Shown: positions 34,964-44,463, counted from the stretch's first letter. The stretch is 64,000 bases of DNA from Aliikangiella sp. G2MR2-5 (GCF_015687155.1 NZ_JADPQF010000008.1:62001-126000), one strand, 5' to 3'. Numbers and translations are program-made. The notes: generated from the letters alone by a model not told the origin.

Positions 34964-37384
34964 ATGAAAAATGCGCTCGCCTTTCTCTCCTTCTCACTAC
35001 TAGCACAGTTGGTTTTCGCGGTTACGCAGCCTGCCTGGGCAGGTAAATTGACAGAGTTAGAGCGATCTTACGAACTGGATAACGGGTTTGTCAGTATTAT
35101 CCGGGACGTCAAGCAAGATAAGATTTATCTTAAAATTGATAACCTGGGTCAGGAGTTTATATATCAGACGAGTTTACCATCTGGCTTGGGCTCAAATGAT
35201 ATAGGCCTGGATCGAGGACAGCTCAGTGATACGCGCCTGGCGGTATTTGAGCAACTCGGTAATAAAGTCCTGCTAAAGCAGATTCCAGTGAGGCATAGGG
35301 CTGTTAGTGACAATATAAAAGAAAGGGAAGCGGTGGAAGAAGCCTTTGCAAGCTCTGTTCTTTACGGATTTGAGGTTGTTGATAGCGGTAAGGGATGGGT
35401 CCTTGTTGACGCGAGTGATTTTGCGCTACAGGATATCCACGGGGTTGCCAGACGTCTGGCTGATCGTAAGCAGGGAAGCGGATTTAAAGTTGATAAATCT
35501 CGTTCAGCTGTTTACATGCCGCGCACCACAGCATTTACCGATAATACAGAAATAGAGTCAGTAATTACCCTGGTGGGCAACGGGACTGGTGAGTATTTAA
35601 AACAGGTTGCCCCCGAAGAGGACAGTATTAGCCTTAAAATGCATCACAGTTTTGTCCGCCTCCCTGATGACAAATATCAGCCTAGAACTTTTTATCCAAA
35701 GAGCGGCTACTGGAGTATTCAATATAAAGACTATGCTTCGCCGATTAATGAACCCTTAACCAAAAGGTTTATTGGTCGTCATCGGCTGGAGAAAAAGAAT
35801 CCAGATGCAGAAGTAAGTGAGCCGGTGAAGCCGATTATCTACTATCTCGACCCGGGCGTTCCTGAGCCTGTGCGTTCGGCGCTAATCGATGGTGCTATGT
35901 GGTGGAACACAGCGTTTGAGGCGATTGGCTATAAAAATGCTTTCCAGGTCAAAATGCTACCTGACAATGCCGATCCTATGGATGTTCGCTACAATGTTAT
36001 CCAGTGGGTTCACAGGGCAACTCGAGGCTGGTCCTATGGTTCAACCATTACCGATCCTCGTACTGGAGAAATTATAAAAGGACTGGTTACTCTTGGCTCT
36101 CTTCGGGTCAGGCAGGATTACCTGATCGCTCAAGGGATGATGTCGCCCTTTGCACAAGATGAAAAAGACGAAAAGTTAACTCAGTTGGCCTTGGCAAGAA
36201 TTCGACAACTTTCCGCTCATGAAGTAGGACACACTCTTGGGCTGGCTCACAATTTTGCAGCCAGCACATACGGCAGAGCATCCGTTATGGACTATCCGCA
36301 TCCACTGTTTCAATTGCAGGGGAATCAGATCGTGGCAGGTCAAGCCTACACCAATAGCTTGGGCGCCTGGGATATGGCGGTCATAGCTTACGGGTACCAG
36401 GATTTTGCAAAGGGTAAAGAAGAGGCGTGGTTGAAGCAGTTGATTGCTCAAAATGATCAGAAAGGGATGCTTTATATTACCGATCAGGATGCAAGGAGCG
36501 TTGGAAGTCCCAATGCCAGGGCAAGTTTATGGGACAATGGTAGTGATCCGGTTGCAGAGCTAAAAAGAATGTTCGAACTTCGCCAGGTTGCGTTAGGTAA
36601 TCTGGGGAGCAAAAGCATCAAACGTGGCACCCCCTGGTCACAGCTGGAGGAGGTTTTAGTGCCTGTCTACCTATTCCATCGCTACCAGACTACTGCGGCG
36701 GTTAAACTGATTGGTGGACTGGATTATGATTATTCTATAAAACGAAATAACCAGTTACCGAAAGTTAATGTGGTTTCAGGAGAAAAACAGACTGCCGCTT
36801 TGAATGCCATTTTAGCAACTCTGAAGTCAGACTTCTTAAAACTGCCAGCTAACATTGCACAGTCTATACCACCTAATGCTTACGGGTTTAGGTCTACTCG
36901 GGAATCAGTTGTCGGAGCGAGTGGCGCGGCATTTGATCAAATTGCGTTGGCACAGGCTTCTGCCCAAATTAGTTTGAATGGTCTTTTCAATAGTGAGCGA
37001 CTTTCTCGTCTCATAGAACAAAGCGCCACAGACCCTACCATTCCATCCATTGATTCGATCGCGACAGAAGTTCATCAGCAAATTATCGAGCAAAACTTTG
37101 ATGGTATCGATGCTGTTCTCCATCAAGCGGTTGTCGATCTGGTATACACGCACTACTTGAATCTGTATATCAACGAAAATACTTCGCAACAAGTGAAAAT
37201 GCAGATTTTGGGTGTGATTTTAAAAGAAAAAGATTACCTGCAGCGGAAACTTACTGCGGTAAGAAAGACGACGAGTTACTATGGTTTTTACGCTTATCAG
37301 GCAAGCAGAATGGATGCGATTCTGAGTCATCCAGAACCTAAGGTAATTCCGGTTCCGACTGTACCCCCTGGCTCTCCGATTTAA
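34964..37384 (+). CDS. Secreted zinc metalloprotease (DUF5117/DUF5118, metzincin-like)
   Basis: An 806-residue protein with a Sec signal 1-27 (ending AWAGK). The zinc site HEVGHTLGLAH is at 419-429, the HExxHxxGxxH pattern of metzincins, followed by a Met-turn VMDYPHP. The upstream beta-rich region (NGFVSIIRDVKQDKIYLKID; KSGYWSIQYKDYASPINEPL) matches the DUF5117/5118 parts of this large family, which is common in Bacteroidetes and marine gammaproteobacteria. Substrate is unknown; probable periplasmic or extracellular protein turnover. A terminator follows at once. Confidence 0.92.
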   Translation: MKNALAFLSFSLLAQLVFAVTQPAWAGKLTELERSYELDNGFVSIIRDVKQDKIYLKIDNLGQEFIYQTSLPSGLGSNDIGLDRGQLSDTRLAVFEQLGNKVLLKQIPVRHRAVSDNIKEREAVEEAFASSVLYGFEVVDSGKGWVLVDASDFALQDIHGVARRLADRKQGSGFKVDKSRSAVYMPRTTAFTDNTEIESVITLVGNGTGEYLKQVAPEEDSISLKMHHSFVRLPDDKYQPRTFYPKSGYWSIQYKDYASPINEPLTKRFIGRHRLEKKNPDAEVSEPVKPIIYYLDPGVPEPVRSALIDGAMWWNTAFEAIGYKNAFQVKMLPDNADPMDVRYNVIQWVHRATRGWSYGSTITDPRTGEIIKGLVTLGSLRVRQDYLIAQGMMSPFAQDEKDEKLTQLALARIRQLSAHEVGHTLGLAHNFAASTYGRASVMDYPHPLFQLQGNQIVAGQAYTNSLGAWDMAVIAYGYQDFAKGKEEAWLKQLIAQNDQKGMLYITDQDARSVGSPNARASLWDNGSDPVAELKRMFELRQVALGNLGSKSIKRGTPWSQLEEVLVPVYLFHRYQTTAAVKLIGGLDYDYSIKRNNQLPKVNVVSGEKQTAALNAILATLKSDFLKLPANIAQSIPPNAYGFRSTRESVVGASGAAFDQIALAQASAQISLNGLFNSERLSRLIEQSATDPTIPSIDSIATEVHQQIIEQNFDGIDAVLHQAVVDLVYTHYLNLYINENTSQQVKMQILGVILKEKDYLQRKLTAVRKTTSYYGFYAYQASRMDAILSHPEPKVIPVPTVPPGSPI

Positions 37385-37390
37385 TGGCAT

Positions 37391-37418
37391 AAAGGCGCAT
37401 TTAAATGCGCCTTTTTTA
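37391..37418. terminator. Bidirectional terminator between metalloprotease and hemoglobin genes
   Basis: Palindrome GGCGCATTTAAATGCGCC flanked by AAA and TTTTTT. It serves the plus-strand protease gene (seven bases after its stop) and plausibly the convergent hemoglobin gene. Confidence 0.88.
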
Positions 37419-37425
37419 GTAGTGC

Positions 37426-37797
37426 TCAATCAGGAACAATTTCTTTAGCAAACGGCTGCAGCTCTTCCCTGATAATTTCGATAATTTCTTTGGGAATAGA
37501 GAGCTCTTCAAGCGTATTTAACATCATGGTTAACCACTTATCAACGTGATTTTGATTGAGACCTCTTTCAAGCAGGGGCGCGTGAATCTCACTTAATCGT
37601 GCCATTGATATTTCCGACTCTCCGCCAAGCACGAATGTGAAAAATCGTCGAAGTTTTATTTTTTGAGCATCGAGCGGTATTCCAGTGAAAAATTCCGCGA
37701 TTTCAGGATCGAGCAGGAATTTATCATAGAAACGATTTACAGCAGCCTCTACTGTTGGTTTTCCACCGATCCTGTTGAATATTGTATGGTCGTTCAT
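37426..37797 (-). CDS. Group 1 truncated hemoglobin
   Basis: A 123-residue globin of the 2-on-2 fold. It has the group 1 N-terminus FNRIGGKPTVEAAVNRFYDK, with the distal B10 tyrosine in RFYDKFL, the EF-loop glycine pair FVLGGES, and the proximal histidine in LSEIHAPLL. Such proteins bind O2 or NO and often perform NO dioxygenation. With nitrous oxide reductase genes in the same window, NO handling is a reasonable inference. It is convergent with the protease gene. Confidence 0.9.
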   Translation of the reverse strand: MNDHTIFNRIGGKPTVEAAVNRFYDKFLLDPEIAEFFTGIPLDAQKIKLRRFFTFVLGGESEISMARLSEIHAPLLERGLNQNHVDKWLTMMLNTLEELSIPKEIIEIIREELQPFAKEIVPD

Positions 37798-37968
37798 CCA
37801 GTGATTTCCAGAGGCTGTCAGGTATTTCGCTTGATTATGTATTTCGTTTTAGTTATTGACGATAATTTGGGGACTCAGATTCTATTATAGTCACTGATAT
37901 GGAACACTGAGCGGTATATCTCACCTGATTAAGCTAAATATATCTAAAAAGCATAAAGTGTGACTACT

Positions 37969-38724
37969 TTAGATGTGGAGACGGGACAAACTTCTTTGTT
38001 TCTCCAGAAATTCCAGGCTACGAATCCCGTACCAGGAATACTTTTCTCCATCAACCAGAGCGCACGAATATCCCAGAGACAAAAGCTCTGAGCGATAGCG
38101 CTCAAATGGAAATGGTTCGCTCGAAAAAAGCAGTAGTGTTTTTTCAGGAGGGTAGTCCTGCAATGAAATCTGAGGATATTTATGATCAAACCTGACTCTT
38201 TGGTTTTTATAACCCAGGTGATCCAGCATAGATTGAATAAATATTTTTTCACCGGCCGCCATCCAGGGATCTTTCCAGATCAGGTAGATAAGCTGACTTT
38301 GTTTTTCTGGCTTTTTCCACCACTCAATTACTCCGGGTATCTCGTTTATTTTTGATTTAAAGAATTCTGCTGTGGCGATTTCTTCCCAGCGATGAGCAAT
38401 GGAAGTCAAGTTGGAGTTGTTAATTTTATTGGCGAGTCTCGCAAGTTCCTTGGCGACGTCATGGATTGATTGAATGTGCAATGCGATATAGTCAAATGGA
38501 CAGGAGTTTGCCATTTCCAACGTATTTTCTTCTTTATCAAAAATAACCAGGTCCGGTTTGAGGAGACTAACCTTGTCCCAGTCGACGTCTTTCGTTCCGC
38601 CGACCTTGGGAATTGATTCGACTGCTGGCTTGGGATGAATGCAAAAGCGCGAGCGCCCAATCAGCTCTACTCCTGATGCAATCAAGGTTTCTGTAATTGA
38701 GGGAACCAGGCAGATTATTTTCAT
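37969..38724 (-). CDS. BtuF-like helical-backbone metal/corrinoid-binding protein without signal peptide
   Basis: About 251 residues from the ATG at 38724, where the sequence opens MKIICLVPSITETLIASGVE, the usual mature start of BtuF/FecB-type proteins (the 38853 start adds an unconserved tail). It shows GVELIGRSRFCIHPKPA and KVGGTKDVDWDKVSLLKPDL, then WKDPWMAAG. With this start no export signal exists, so the protein is probably cytosolic. It is divergent from the PduO-type adenosyltransferase gene. It resembles a set of cytosolic BtuF-like proteins; ligand may be a corrinoid or heme. Confidence 0.82.
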   Translation of the reverse strand: MKIICLVPSITETLIASGVELIGRSRFCIHPKPAVESIPKVGGTKDVDWDKVSLLKPDLVIFDKEENTLEMANSCPFDYIALHIQSIHDVAKELARLANKINNSNLTSIAHRWEEIATAEFFKSKINEIPGVIEWWKKPEKQSQLIYLIWKDPWMAAGEKIFIQSMLDHLGYKNQRVRFDHKYPQISLQDYPPEKTLLLFSSEPFPFERYRSELLSLGYSCALVDGEKYSWYGIRSLEFLEKQRSLSRLHI

Positions 38725-38973
38725 ACTACTTATGGCAGAGTGATACTCGGTTCTGCTAATTATACCTGTAGTATCAGGACAACTGTAGCTGACACTCCTG
38801 AAATTTGGGCGGTTGATTAATATGAAAAAGACTTGCAACCCTTTAGCAAGCACCTAGAATAGAGTGCTTTAAATATTTATCCAGCTCGGAGCAGCCCGAA
38901 CTAGCTGTCAATAAGAGCCAACCATCGACCGCAGGTTGTTGGTTTTATAGAACATTGGACAATGGTATATATT

Positions 38974-39531
38974 ATGGGAAACCGACTTTCAAAACTAGCT
39001 ACCAAAACTGGAGATGATGGAACTACGGGTATCAGTGGGAATAAACGGCTAAATAAAGATTCTGCTCGTATCGAAGCTATCGGTGCGGTTGATGAGCTGA
39101 ACGCATCAATAGGTATGGTAACCAGTCAATCGATAAGAGAAGATATGGCCAAGTGTTTAAATGTTATTCAGCATCGACTGTTCGATTTGGGAGGAGAATT
39201 AGCGATGCCGGATTATCAGCTAATTAAACCTGAACATATTATCGATCTAGATAATTGGTTGGACCAATTTAATCAGGAATTACCACCACTCAAAGAGTTT
39301 GTTCTTCCTAAAGGCAGTTTCGCAACTACCTGCTGCCATATGGCGAGAACTATATGCCGTCGAGCAGAGCGTCGTTTGGTTACTCTTTCTCGGGAAGATA
39401 GCATCAATTCTGAAGTCCAGGTGTATTTGAACCGACTATCAGATTTATTGTTTGTTTTCTGTCGTTTGCTCAGTAAAGGTGATGGCAGCGAGGAGATGTG
39501 GCAGTCAAAAAGAACCTCTGACAAGTCCTAG
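38974..39531 (+). CDS. pduO: PduO-type cob(I)alamin adenosyltransferase
   Basis: About 185 residues, starting at the family-typical MGNRLSKLATKTGDDGTTGI (38974 rather than 38962). Other signatures are RIEAIGAVDELNASIGM, FVLPKG and CHMARTICRRAERRLV with the ATP/cobalamin-contacting arginines. It transfers the adenosyl group from ATP to cob(I)alamin. A second, unrelated CobO-type enzyme is encoded at 47223; the two probably serve different corrinoid pools. It is monocistronic and has no riboswitch in front. Confidence 0.93.
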   Translation: MGNRLSKLATKTGDDGTTGISGNKRLNKDSARIEAIGAVDELNASIGMVTSQSIREDMAKCLNVIQHRLFDLGGELAMPDYQLIKPEHIIDLDNWLDQFNQELPPLKEFVLPKGSFATTCCHMARTICRRAERRLVTLSREDSINSEVQVYLNRLSDLLFVFCRLLSKGDGSEEMWQSKRTSDKS

Positions 39532-39676
39532 CGCTATTCGGGATGAATAGGATGATTCGAGCCCTGGAAGCCTAATCAGTGCTTTCAGGATTAGGTATTG
39601 GAATTGGAAGTTAATCATTTCTGGGCTCTATTTCCCCTATTATTTTGCTAAATCGACTAAAATAATAGATCAGAGT

Positions 39677-39764
39677 AGAGATACAGATATTGATCTATAG
39701 AGATACAGACATTGATCTATAGAGATACAGACATTGATTTACATAGACACAAGTATTGATTTTC
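39677..39764. repeat. 22-bp tandem repeat x4 upstream of the SpoIIAA-like gene
   Basis: Four consecutive 22-bp units start at 39677, 39699, 39721 and 39743. The first two differ at one base (AGAGATACAGAYATTGATCTAT), the third at its 3' end, the fourth is degenerate. The array ends 32 bp before the next start codon. Two helical turns per unit would place bound proteins on one DNA face. Confidence 0.85.
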
Positions 39765-39796
39765 AGCGAATAGAGATAATTTAGGAGTGTTATTTC

Positions 39797-40207
39797 ATGG
39801 ATGCTAATCAAGCTGAAGAGCTAGATAGGTTGGTACAGGTTAAGGTTGACAAGGACCGAGGCTTCGCAGAAATTACATTTGAAGGTGGTATAACGCGAAA
39901 GCATCTGGATCATTCATTCTCCCTGCTTATTAATGATCCTGATTTTAAGAAGAATATGAACGCCTTGTATGACTATTCGAGGGCATATTCGGATTTGGAA
40001 ATGCCTGAAATTGAGGAACATGCACAGTTTGTTGTTGAGCATTTGAACCTGCGGGGGACAAACTATAAGCTGGCATTAGTTGCATCGGATACTTTGAACA
40101 TTGCCTTACTCGAAGTGTATAAACTACTGATCTCAAAGACGAGTGTCGAAGCTGAGGTTTTTCATAATATCGCCGCAGCGAGACGCTGGCTAATGGAAAA
40201 GCACTGA
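39797..40207 (+). CDS. SpoIIAA/STAS-like small protein
   Basis: A 136-residue soluble alpha-beta protein. The pattern of a central beta-strand run (GFAEITFEGGITRKHLDHSF), a middle NALYDYSRAYSDLEMPEI, then YKLALVASDTLNIALLEVY and FHNIAAARRWLMEK at the C-terminus matches SpoIIAA-like/STAS-like families in gammaproteobacteria. Such proteins are often of unknown role. AGGAG upstream supports the start. The gene is isolated between pduO and the first cobalamin riboswitch, and a 22-bp repeat array precedes it. Confidence 0.72.
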   Translation: MDANQAEELDRLVQVKVDKDRGFAEITFEGGITRKHLDHSFSLLINDPDFKKNMNALYDYSRAYSDLEMPEIEEHAQFVVEHLNLRGTNYKLALVASDTLNIALLEVYKLLISKTSVEAEVFHNIAAARRWLMEKH

Positions 40208-40397
40208 ATAAGTTTTTTATTGTTATCGCTAACCTTTGATTTCTCTATAACAACCTCACCGTATTTTTATATTACTCTTTAGTATAAAAGCTATTATTTC
40301 AATTAAATAATTGAGTAGAGATAAATCCCATCCATTTTTACCGACCAAAAACCAATTCCTTCTGGTGATTGCGATGTGCTATAATCTGCGCGCTTAA

Positions 40398-40563
40398 TAT
40401 TCGGTGCGCCATGCGCTTAATAGGGAACGCGGTTTAACTCCGCGGCTGTGCCCGCAACTGTAAGTAGAGCTGAAAGCAATACCACTGATCTCCGGTTTAT
40501 TTATAAGCTAAGCGATTGGGAAGGTGCTTGAAGGTTAACTCTACGAGCCAGGAGACCTGCCGA
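40398..40563 (+). promoter_or_regulatory. Cobalamin riboswitch 1 (before btuD-btuC-cob operon)
   Basis: It contains the AdoCbl-riboswitch landmarks in order: GGTGCGCC, AATAGGGAA, the B12-box stretch GGCTGTGCCCGCAACTGTAA, GGGAAGGTG and the 3' arm GAGCCAGGAGACCTGCC. It lies 120 bp upstream of the ABC ATPase start and should repress the nine-gene operon when cobalamin is plentiful. Confidence 0.95.
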
Positions 40564-40683
40564 AAAGTGATCGAATACTATTCGAGCGGGTTACTCGATG
40601 GTGTAGTGATGTGTCGTGCAAGCTAATCGAGCTTCTCTTTCCTCCTCCGCCAGTCATGCCCGCTCCTCATAAGATATCTGGCG

Positions 40684-41511
40684 ATGTTCAAACAAAACAG
40701 ATCGACAACAAACCGTGCCGTTATTGAGACTCGGAATCTATGCTGGAAAGTTAGCGACAAGCTAATCCTTGACGGTATTTCCATGTCTGTTCAAAGCGGC
40801 AAGTTTGTTGGTTTGATTGGTCCTAATGGGGCCGGAAAATCTTCATTGCTACGTTTGATTTATGGGAAAAATAAATTAACCAGTGGCGAGTTGAGTATTC
40901 AACAAACTCCTGTCGAAAACTATAGCCGTAAATCGCTTGCGCAGAAAATTGCGGTTGTGTTGCAGGAACCTGACACCCAATTTGAATTAAGCGTACACGA
41001 CGTTATTCGAATGGGATTGACGCCTAATAAATCACTGTTGTCTTTTGATAGCAAAGATGATCACGCAGCGATCGTTCGTGCTGCGATTCAGGTTGATATG
41101 GAAGATAAGCTGAGTCAACCATTTAATTCACTGTCTGGCGGCGAAAAACAAAGAACAATTATCGCTCGCGCAATTCTGCAAACTCCTGAAATTTTGTTAA
41201 TGGATGAACCAACAAACCATCTGGATGTACGCCATCAAATTGAAGTTCTGGAACTAGCTAAAAAAATGGGAATTACGGTAGTGGTCAGTATTCATGACCT
41301 CAACCTTGCTGCAAGTTATTGTGATAGTTTGATATTGTTGTCCAAGGGAAAAATAGTTGCTCAAGGGAGCGTAGAAGAGGTTTTAACCGAAGAGCAAATC
41401 GAATCGGTTTTTAATGTACGAGCCAAAGTTGATCGTCATCCATTCAACCAGAAGATCAGAATTTCATTTGATATGGCCAGCAACATAAAACACTCTGAGG
41501 TTATGGAGTGA
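40684..41511 (+). CDS. btuD: Cobalamin ABC importer ATPase (BtuD)
   Basis: A 275-residue FecE/BtuD-type ATPase: Walker A GPNGAGKSSLLRLI near 43-56, Q-loop VVLQEPD, signature SLSGGEKQRTIIARAI, Walker B ILLMDEPTNHLD and the histidine switch SIHDLNLA. It is first in the riboswitch-controlled operon and overlaps the permease gene, so it powers corrinoid import with BtuC. The name rests on this context; sequence alone would also allow a siderophore transporter. Confidence 0.9.
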   Translation: MFKQNRSTTNRAVIETRNLCWKVSDKLILDGISMSVQSGKFVGLIGPNGAGKSSLLRLIYGKNKLTSGELSIQQTPVENYSRKSLAQKIAVVLQEPDTQFELSVHDVIRMGLTPNKSLLSFDSKDDHAAIVRAAIQVDMEDKLSQPFNSLSGGEKQRTIIARAILQTPEILLMDEPTNHLDVRHQIEVLELAKKMGITVVVSIHDLNLAASYCDSLILLSKGKIVAQGSVEEVLTEEQIESVFNVRAKVDRHPFNQKIRISFDMASNIKHSEVME

Positions 41512-42578
41512 TGGAAGTTATGAATGCATCACAAACTCAAAACTCCAGAGCTTCTTATGCTTCGAAGGCCTTTGATTTTCGCTTCTCAGCCTATCTATTG
41601 GCAGCTCTGTTCTTGTTGGTTTTCAGTGTTATCTTTGCAACAGGCAGTGGCAGTATCGAGTTAAGTTCTCAACAAGTTTTTGATGCCTTGTTTGTATGTA
41701 GTCAAGGAGCTGTGGGCTGTGATATTAGTGCTGTCAACTATCAGATATTGTGGGAGATTCGTCTACCTCGAATTATCATGGCAATGATCACTGGTGCGGG
41801 CCTTTCCGCTAGCGGTGCCATATTGCAATCAGTTACACGAAATCCATTAGCAGATCCTTATCTTTTTGGCATTTCTTCCGGGGCTTCTCTGGGGGCTGTA
41901 ATTGTGATGGCTGCGATATCATCTGCGATTATTTCGATAACTGCCGGCGCGTTAATTGGCGGGGCCTTGTCGGTGGTATTAATGCTAGCTCTAGCCGGTA
42001 AGTCTGCAACTCAGGTAGAAAAATTACTACTCTCGGGAGTTGCGGTATCCTTTATGCTAAGTGCATTTACCAGTCTGACGCTTTACTATTCGAGTCCGGA
42101 AACTGCGGCTTCTTTACTCTATTGGATGATGGGCAGTTTCTCCAATAGTCAATGGTCAGAACTGGGCTTACCCATCATTACACTGTTTCTCGGTGTTGCT
42201 ACTTTTTTTCTTTATCGCCGCTGGTTAGTTGTCATGCAGGCAGGAGATGAAAGTGCAATCACTTTAGGTATTCCGGTACATCGACTTCGCCTGGGGATGT
42301 TGATCGTCTGTTCAGCTATTACTGCTGTTCTGGTGGCTCATGTCGGCGGGATCGGATTTGTCGGATTGATGATACCTCACATTTCTCGATTTATTGTCGG
42401 TGCGCAAGTTCATAGAGTTTTGCTGATGTCTCTTGTCATTGGGGCGAGCTTTATGGTCTGGGTTGATGTGGTTGCTCGTTCTTTGCTCGAGCATCAGGTA
42501 CTGCCGGTCGGAGTGGTTACCTCTGCAATGGGAAGTTTATTCTTCTTTATCATTCTTAAACGTCGCACTCGGTCTTAA
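41511..42578 (+). CDS. btuC: Cobalamin ABC importer permease (BtuC/FecCD family)
   Basis: About 355 residues with ten membrane helices. Signatures are RLPRIIMAMITGAGLSASGA, NPLADPYLFGISSGASLGAV, a central ALAGKSATQVEKLLLSGVAV and GGIGFVGLMIPHISRF, the last forming the coupling loop to the ATPase. The ATG at 41511 overlaps the btuD stop (TGATG), giving translational coupling; a GTG at 41508 is possible. It forms the inner-membrane channel for corrinoids delivered by the BtuF at 47852. Confidence 0.92.
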   Translation: MEVMNASQTQNSRASYASKAFDFRFSAYLLAALFLLVFSVIFATGSGSIELSSQQVFDALFVCSQGAVGCDISAVNYQILWEIRLPRIIMAMITGAGLSASGAILQSVTRNPLADPYLFGISSGASLGAVIVMAAISSAIISITAGALIGGALSVVLMLALAGKSATQVEKLLLSGVAVSFMLSAFTSLTLYYSSPETAASLLYWMMGSFSNSQWSELGLPIITLFLGVATFFLYRRWLVVMQAGDESAITLGIPVHRLRLGMLIVCSAITAVLVAHVGGIGFVGLMIPHISRFIVGAQVHRVLLMSLVIGASFMVWVDVVARSLLEHQVLPVGVVTSAMGSLFFFIILKRRTRS

Positions 42579-42604
42579 CGATTTTAGTCAATTCAGGATT
42601 TTTT

Positions 42605-43633
42605 ATGTTTCAAGTTTTACCGTTAGACAAAGAAAAGTTAGAGCAAATCCAAGAAAAGATTGATCTAAAAACCAAGCCTAAAGGGGCTTTAGGTGAGTTG
42701 GAATCTTTGGCTTTACAGTTGGCGTTAATAACCGGTATAGAAAAGATTGAACTAAAGCAGCCTGTCATGCTTGTCTTTGCCGGGGACCATGGAATTGCTG
42801 ATAGGGGCGTAAGTATTGCTCCGTCTGAAGTGACTGGGCAAATGGTATTGAATTTTTTATCGGGTGGAGCGGCGATAAACTGTTTTTGTAAGGCCAACCG
42901 CCTCTCTATGGAAGTTATTGATGCCGGAATAAAAAGCGAAATCGCGCACCCTCAACTTATCAGTCAGGCATTAGGAGCCGGAACTAAAGATTTTTCTGTT
43001 GAGAAGGCAATGACTCTTGAACTCGTTGACAAAGGACTTTCTCTGGGAGCGCAGATTGTTTATCAAAAAGCCGATCAGGGAAGTAATGTTTTTGCTTTTG
43101 GTGAAATGGGTATAGGCAATACCTCTTCAGCATCTGCCCTGTTATCTGCCTTTACCGGAATGCCTGCAACCGAGAGTGTTGGTTGTGGTACCGGAATAAA
43201 TCAGCAAGCTTACAACAAAAAAGTAGCTTTAATAGAGCAAGCATTAGAGCTTCACAAAAAAGAGTTTGCTGATATTAGAACCACCCTGGCTGCTCTCGGA
43301 GGCTTTGAAATTCTTCAAATTACCGGAGGAATGCTGGCGGCAGCTGAGCGTGGCAGCGTTATTCTGGTTGACGGATTTATCGCGTCGATTGCGGCAATGG
43401 CTGCGATTCGTATTGATGAAAATGTACGAGACTATATGGTATTTTGTCACCAGTCAGAAGAAAAAGCTCATAAAGCATTATTGGCTAATATTCAGGCTAA
43501 ACCATTGCTGGACCTTGGGCTTAGACTGGGTGAGGGTACTGGCGCCGCGTTAGCTATGCCGCTGTTAAGAGCCGCTGAATGTTTTTACAATGATATGGCC
43601 AGTTTCGAAAGCGCAGGTGTGACTGCTGTATGA
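42605..43633 (+). CDS. cobT: Nicotinate-nucleotide:dimethylbenzimidazole phosphoribosyltransferase CobT
   Basis: A 342-residue protein. It activates the lower-ligand base as alpha-ribazole phosphate. Signatures are TKPKGALGELESLALQLALI at the N-terminus, FAGDHGIADRGVSIAPSEVT, GEMGIGNTSSASAL and near the end MASFESAGVT, containing the catalytic glutamate. It overlaps cobS by 4 bp. No BluB or other dimethylbenzimidazole synthase is in the window, so the base may be imported or made elsewhere. Confidence 0.96.
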   Translation: MFQVLPLDKEKLEQIQEKIDLKTKPKGALGELESLALQLALITGIEKIELKQPVMLVFAGDHGIADRGVSIAPSEVTGQMVLNFLSGGAAINCFCKANRLSMEVIDAGIKSEIAHPQLISQALGAGTKDFSVEKAMTLELVDKGLSLGAQIVYQKADQGSNVFAFGEMGIGNTSSASALLSAFTGMPATESVGCGTGINQQAYNKKVALIEQALELHKKEFADIRTTLAALGGFEILQITGGMLAAAERGSVILVDGFIASIAAMAAIRIDENVRDYMVFCHQSEEKAHKALLANIQAKPLLDLGLRLGEGTGAALAMPLLRAAECFYNDMASFESAGVTAV

Positions 43634-44463
43634 GAACCATTCGCGCACAACTGAATCTTTTTTTTATTGCTTTGGGATTTTTGACCCGATTACCCGTCCC
43701 TGTAAATCTGAATTTCAGCCAGATGAATCTCAACCGCGCCAGCCGCTATTTTTCATTAATAGGCTGGGTCGTGGGCGCGATGTGCGCAGTAATATTTTTT
43801 GCCGCCTCTCAACTTTTCCCGCCAGCTCTTGCCGTTGCCATATCAATGTTGTTCGGCTTGTTGTTAACCGGTTGTTTTCACGAAGATGGTCTGGCCGATA
43901 CATGCGATGGTTTGGGAGGCGGATGGAATGCACAGCAAAAACTTTCTATTATGAAAGATTCGCGAATTGGTACCTATGGAGCGGTAGCCTTGTGGACTGC
44001 ATTAACCATGAAACTGCTCGCACTTGTTGCACTTGCACAGACAAGTGTTTCTGTTGACTATGCCTCTTATAGCATTGCCAGTCGATTGTTTGGTTCAGAG
44101 GTTGAGCTGAATTTTGCTTTGCTCGCTCTTCTTGTTGCTCATCCGCTAAGTCGCGCACTCTCGACGACGCTAATATATTTTTTGTCCTATGTAAGTGGTA
44201 GTGAAAAAAGTAAAGTAAAACCTCTTGCAGAGAAAATTAACCTGCTAGATATTGTGCTTTCAATTTTTATTGGCGGACTTTCTCTTTTTCTTGTGCCTGA
44301 GTTTGCTATTCATATTCTTGTGGCGTGTATCATGGTTACCTTTTTGTGGAGTGTTTGGCTTAAGAGACAAATTGGAGGTTTTACCGGAGATGCGCTCGGG
44401 GCGACTCAACAGCTTAATGAGTTATCAATATACCTGACAATAATTGCGATGGGGGCCTCATGA
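43630..44463 (+). CDS. cobS: Adenosylcobinamide-GDP ribazoletransferase CobS
   Basis: A 277-residue inner-membrane protein. It joins alpha-ribazole (or its phosphate) to adenosylcobinamide-GDP, the last step of nucleotide loop assembly. Signatures are FLTRLPVPVNL, YFSLIGWVVGAM, then FHEDGLADTCDGLGGGW with the metal-binding acidic residues, MKDSRIGTYGAVAL, and GGFTGDALGATQQLNE. It overlaps both neighbours by 4 bp, so the three cob genes are coupled. Confidence 0.96.
   Translation: MRTIRAQLNLFFIALGFLTRLPVPVNLNFSQMNLNRASRYFSLIGWVVGAMCAVIFFAASQLFPPALAVAISMLFGLLLTGCFHEDGLADTCDGLGGGWNAQQKLSIMKDSRIGTYGAVALWTALTMKLLALVALAQTSVSVDYASYSIASRLFGSEVELNFALLALLVAHPLSRALSTTLIYFLSYVSGSEKSKVKPLAEKINLLDIVLSIFIGGLSLFLVPEFAIHILVACIMVTFLWSVWLKRQIGGFTGDALGATQQLNELSIYLTIIAMGAS

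Noticed and set aside
39677-39764. Possible CRISPR array
   Set aside because: The 22-bp units are directly adjacent with no unique spacers and no cas genes are present; it is a simple tandem repeat.
40298-40312. AT-rich palindrome CAATTA..TAATTG before riboswitch 1
   Set aside because: Pure AT composition makes this expected by chance; no T-run or conserved box to support a terminator or operator.
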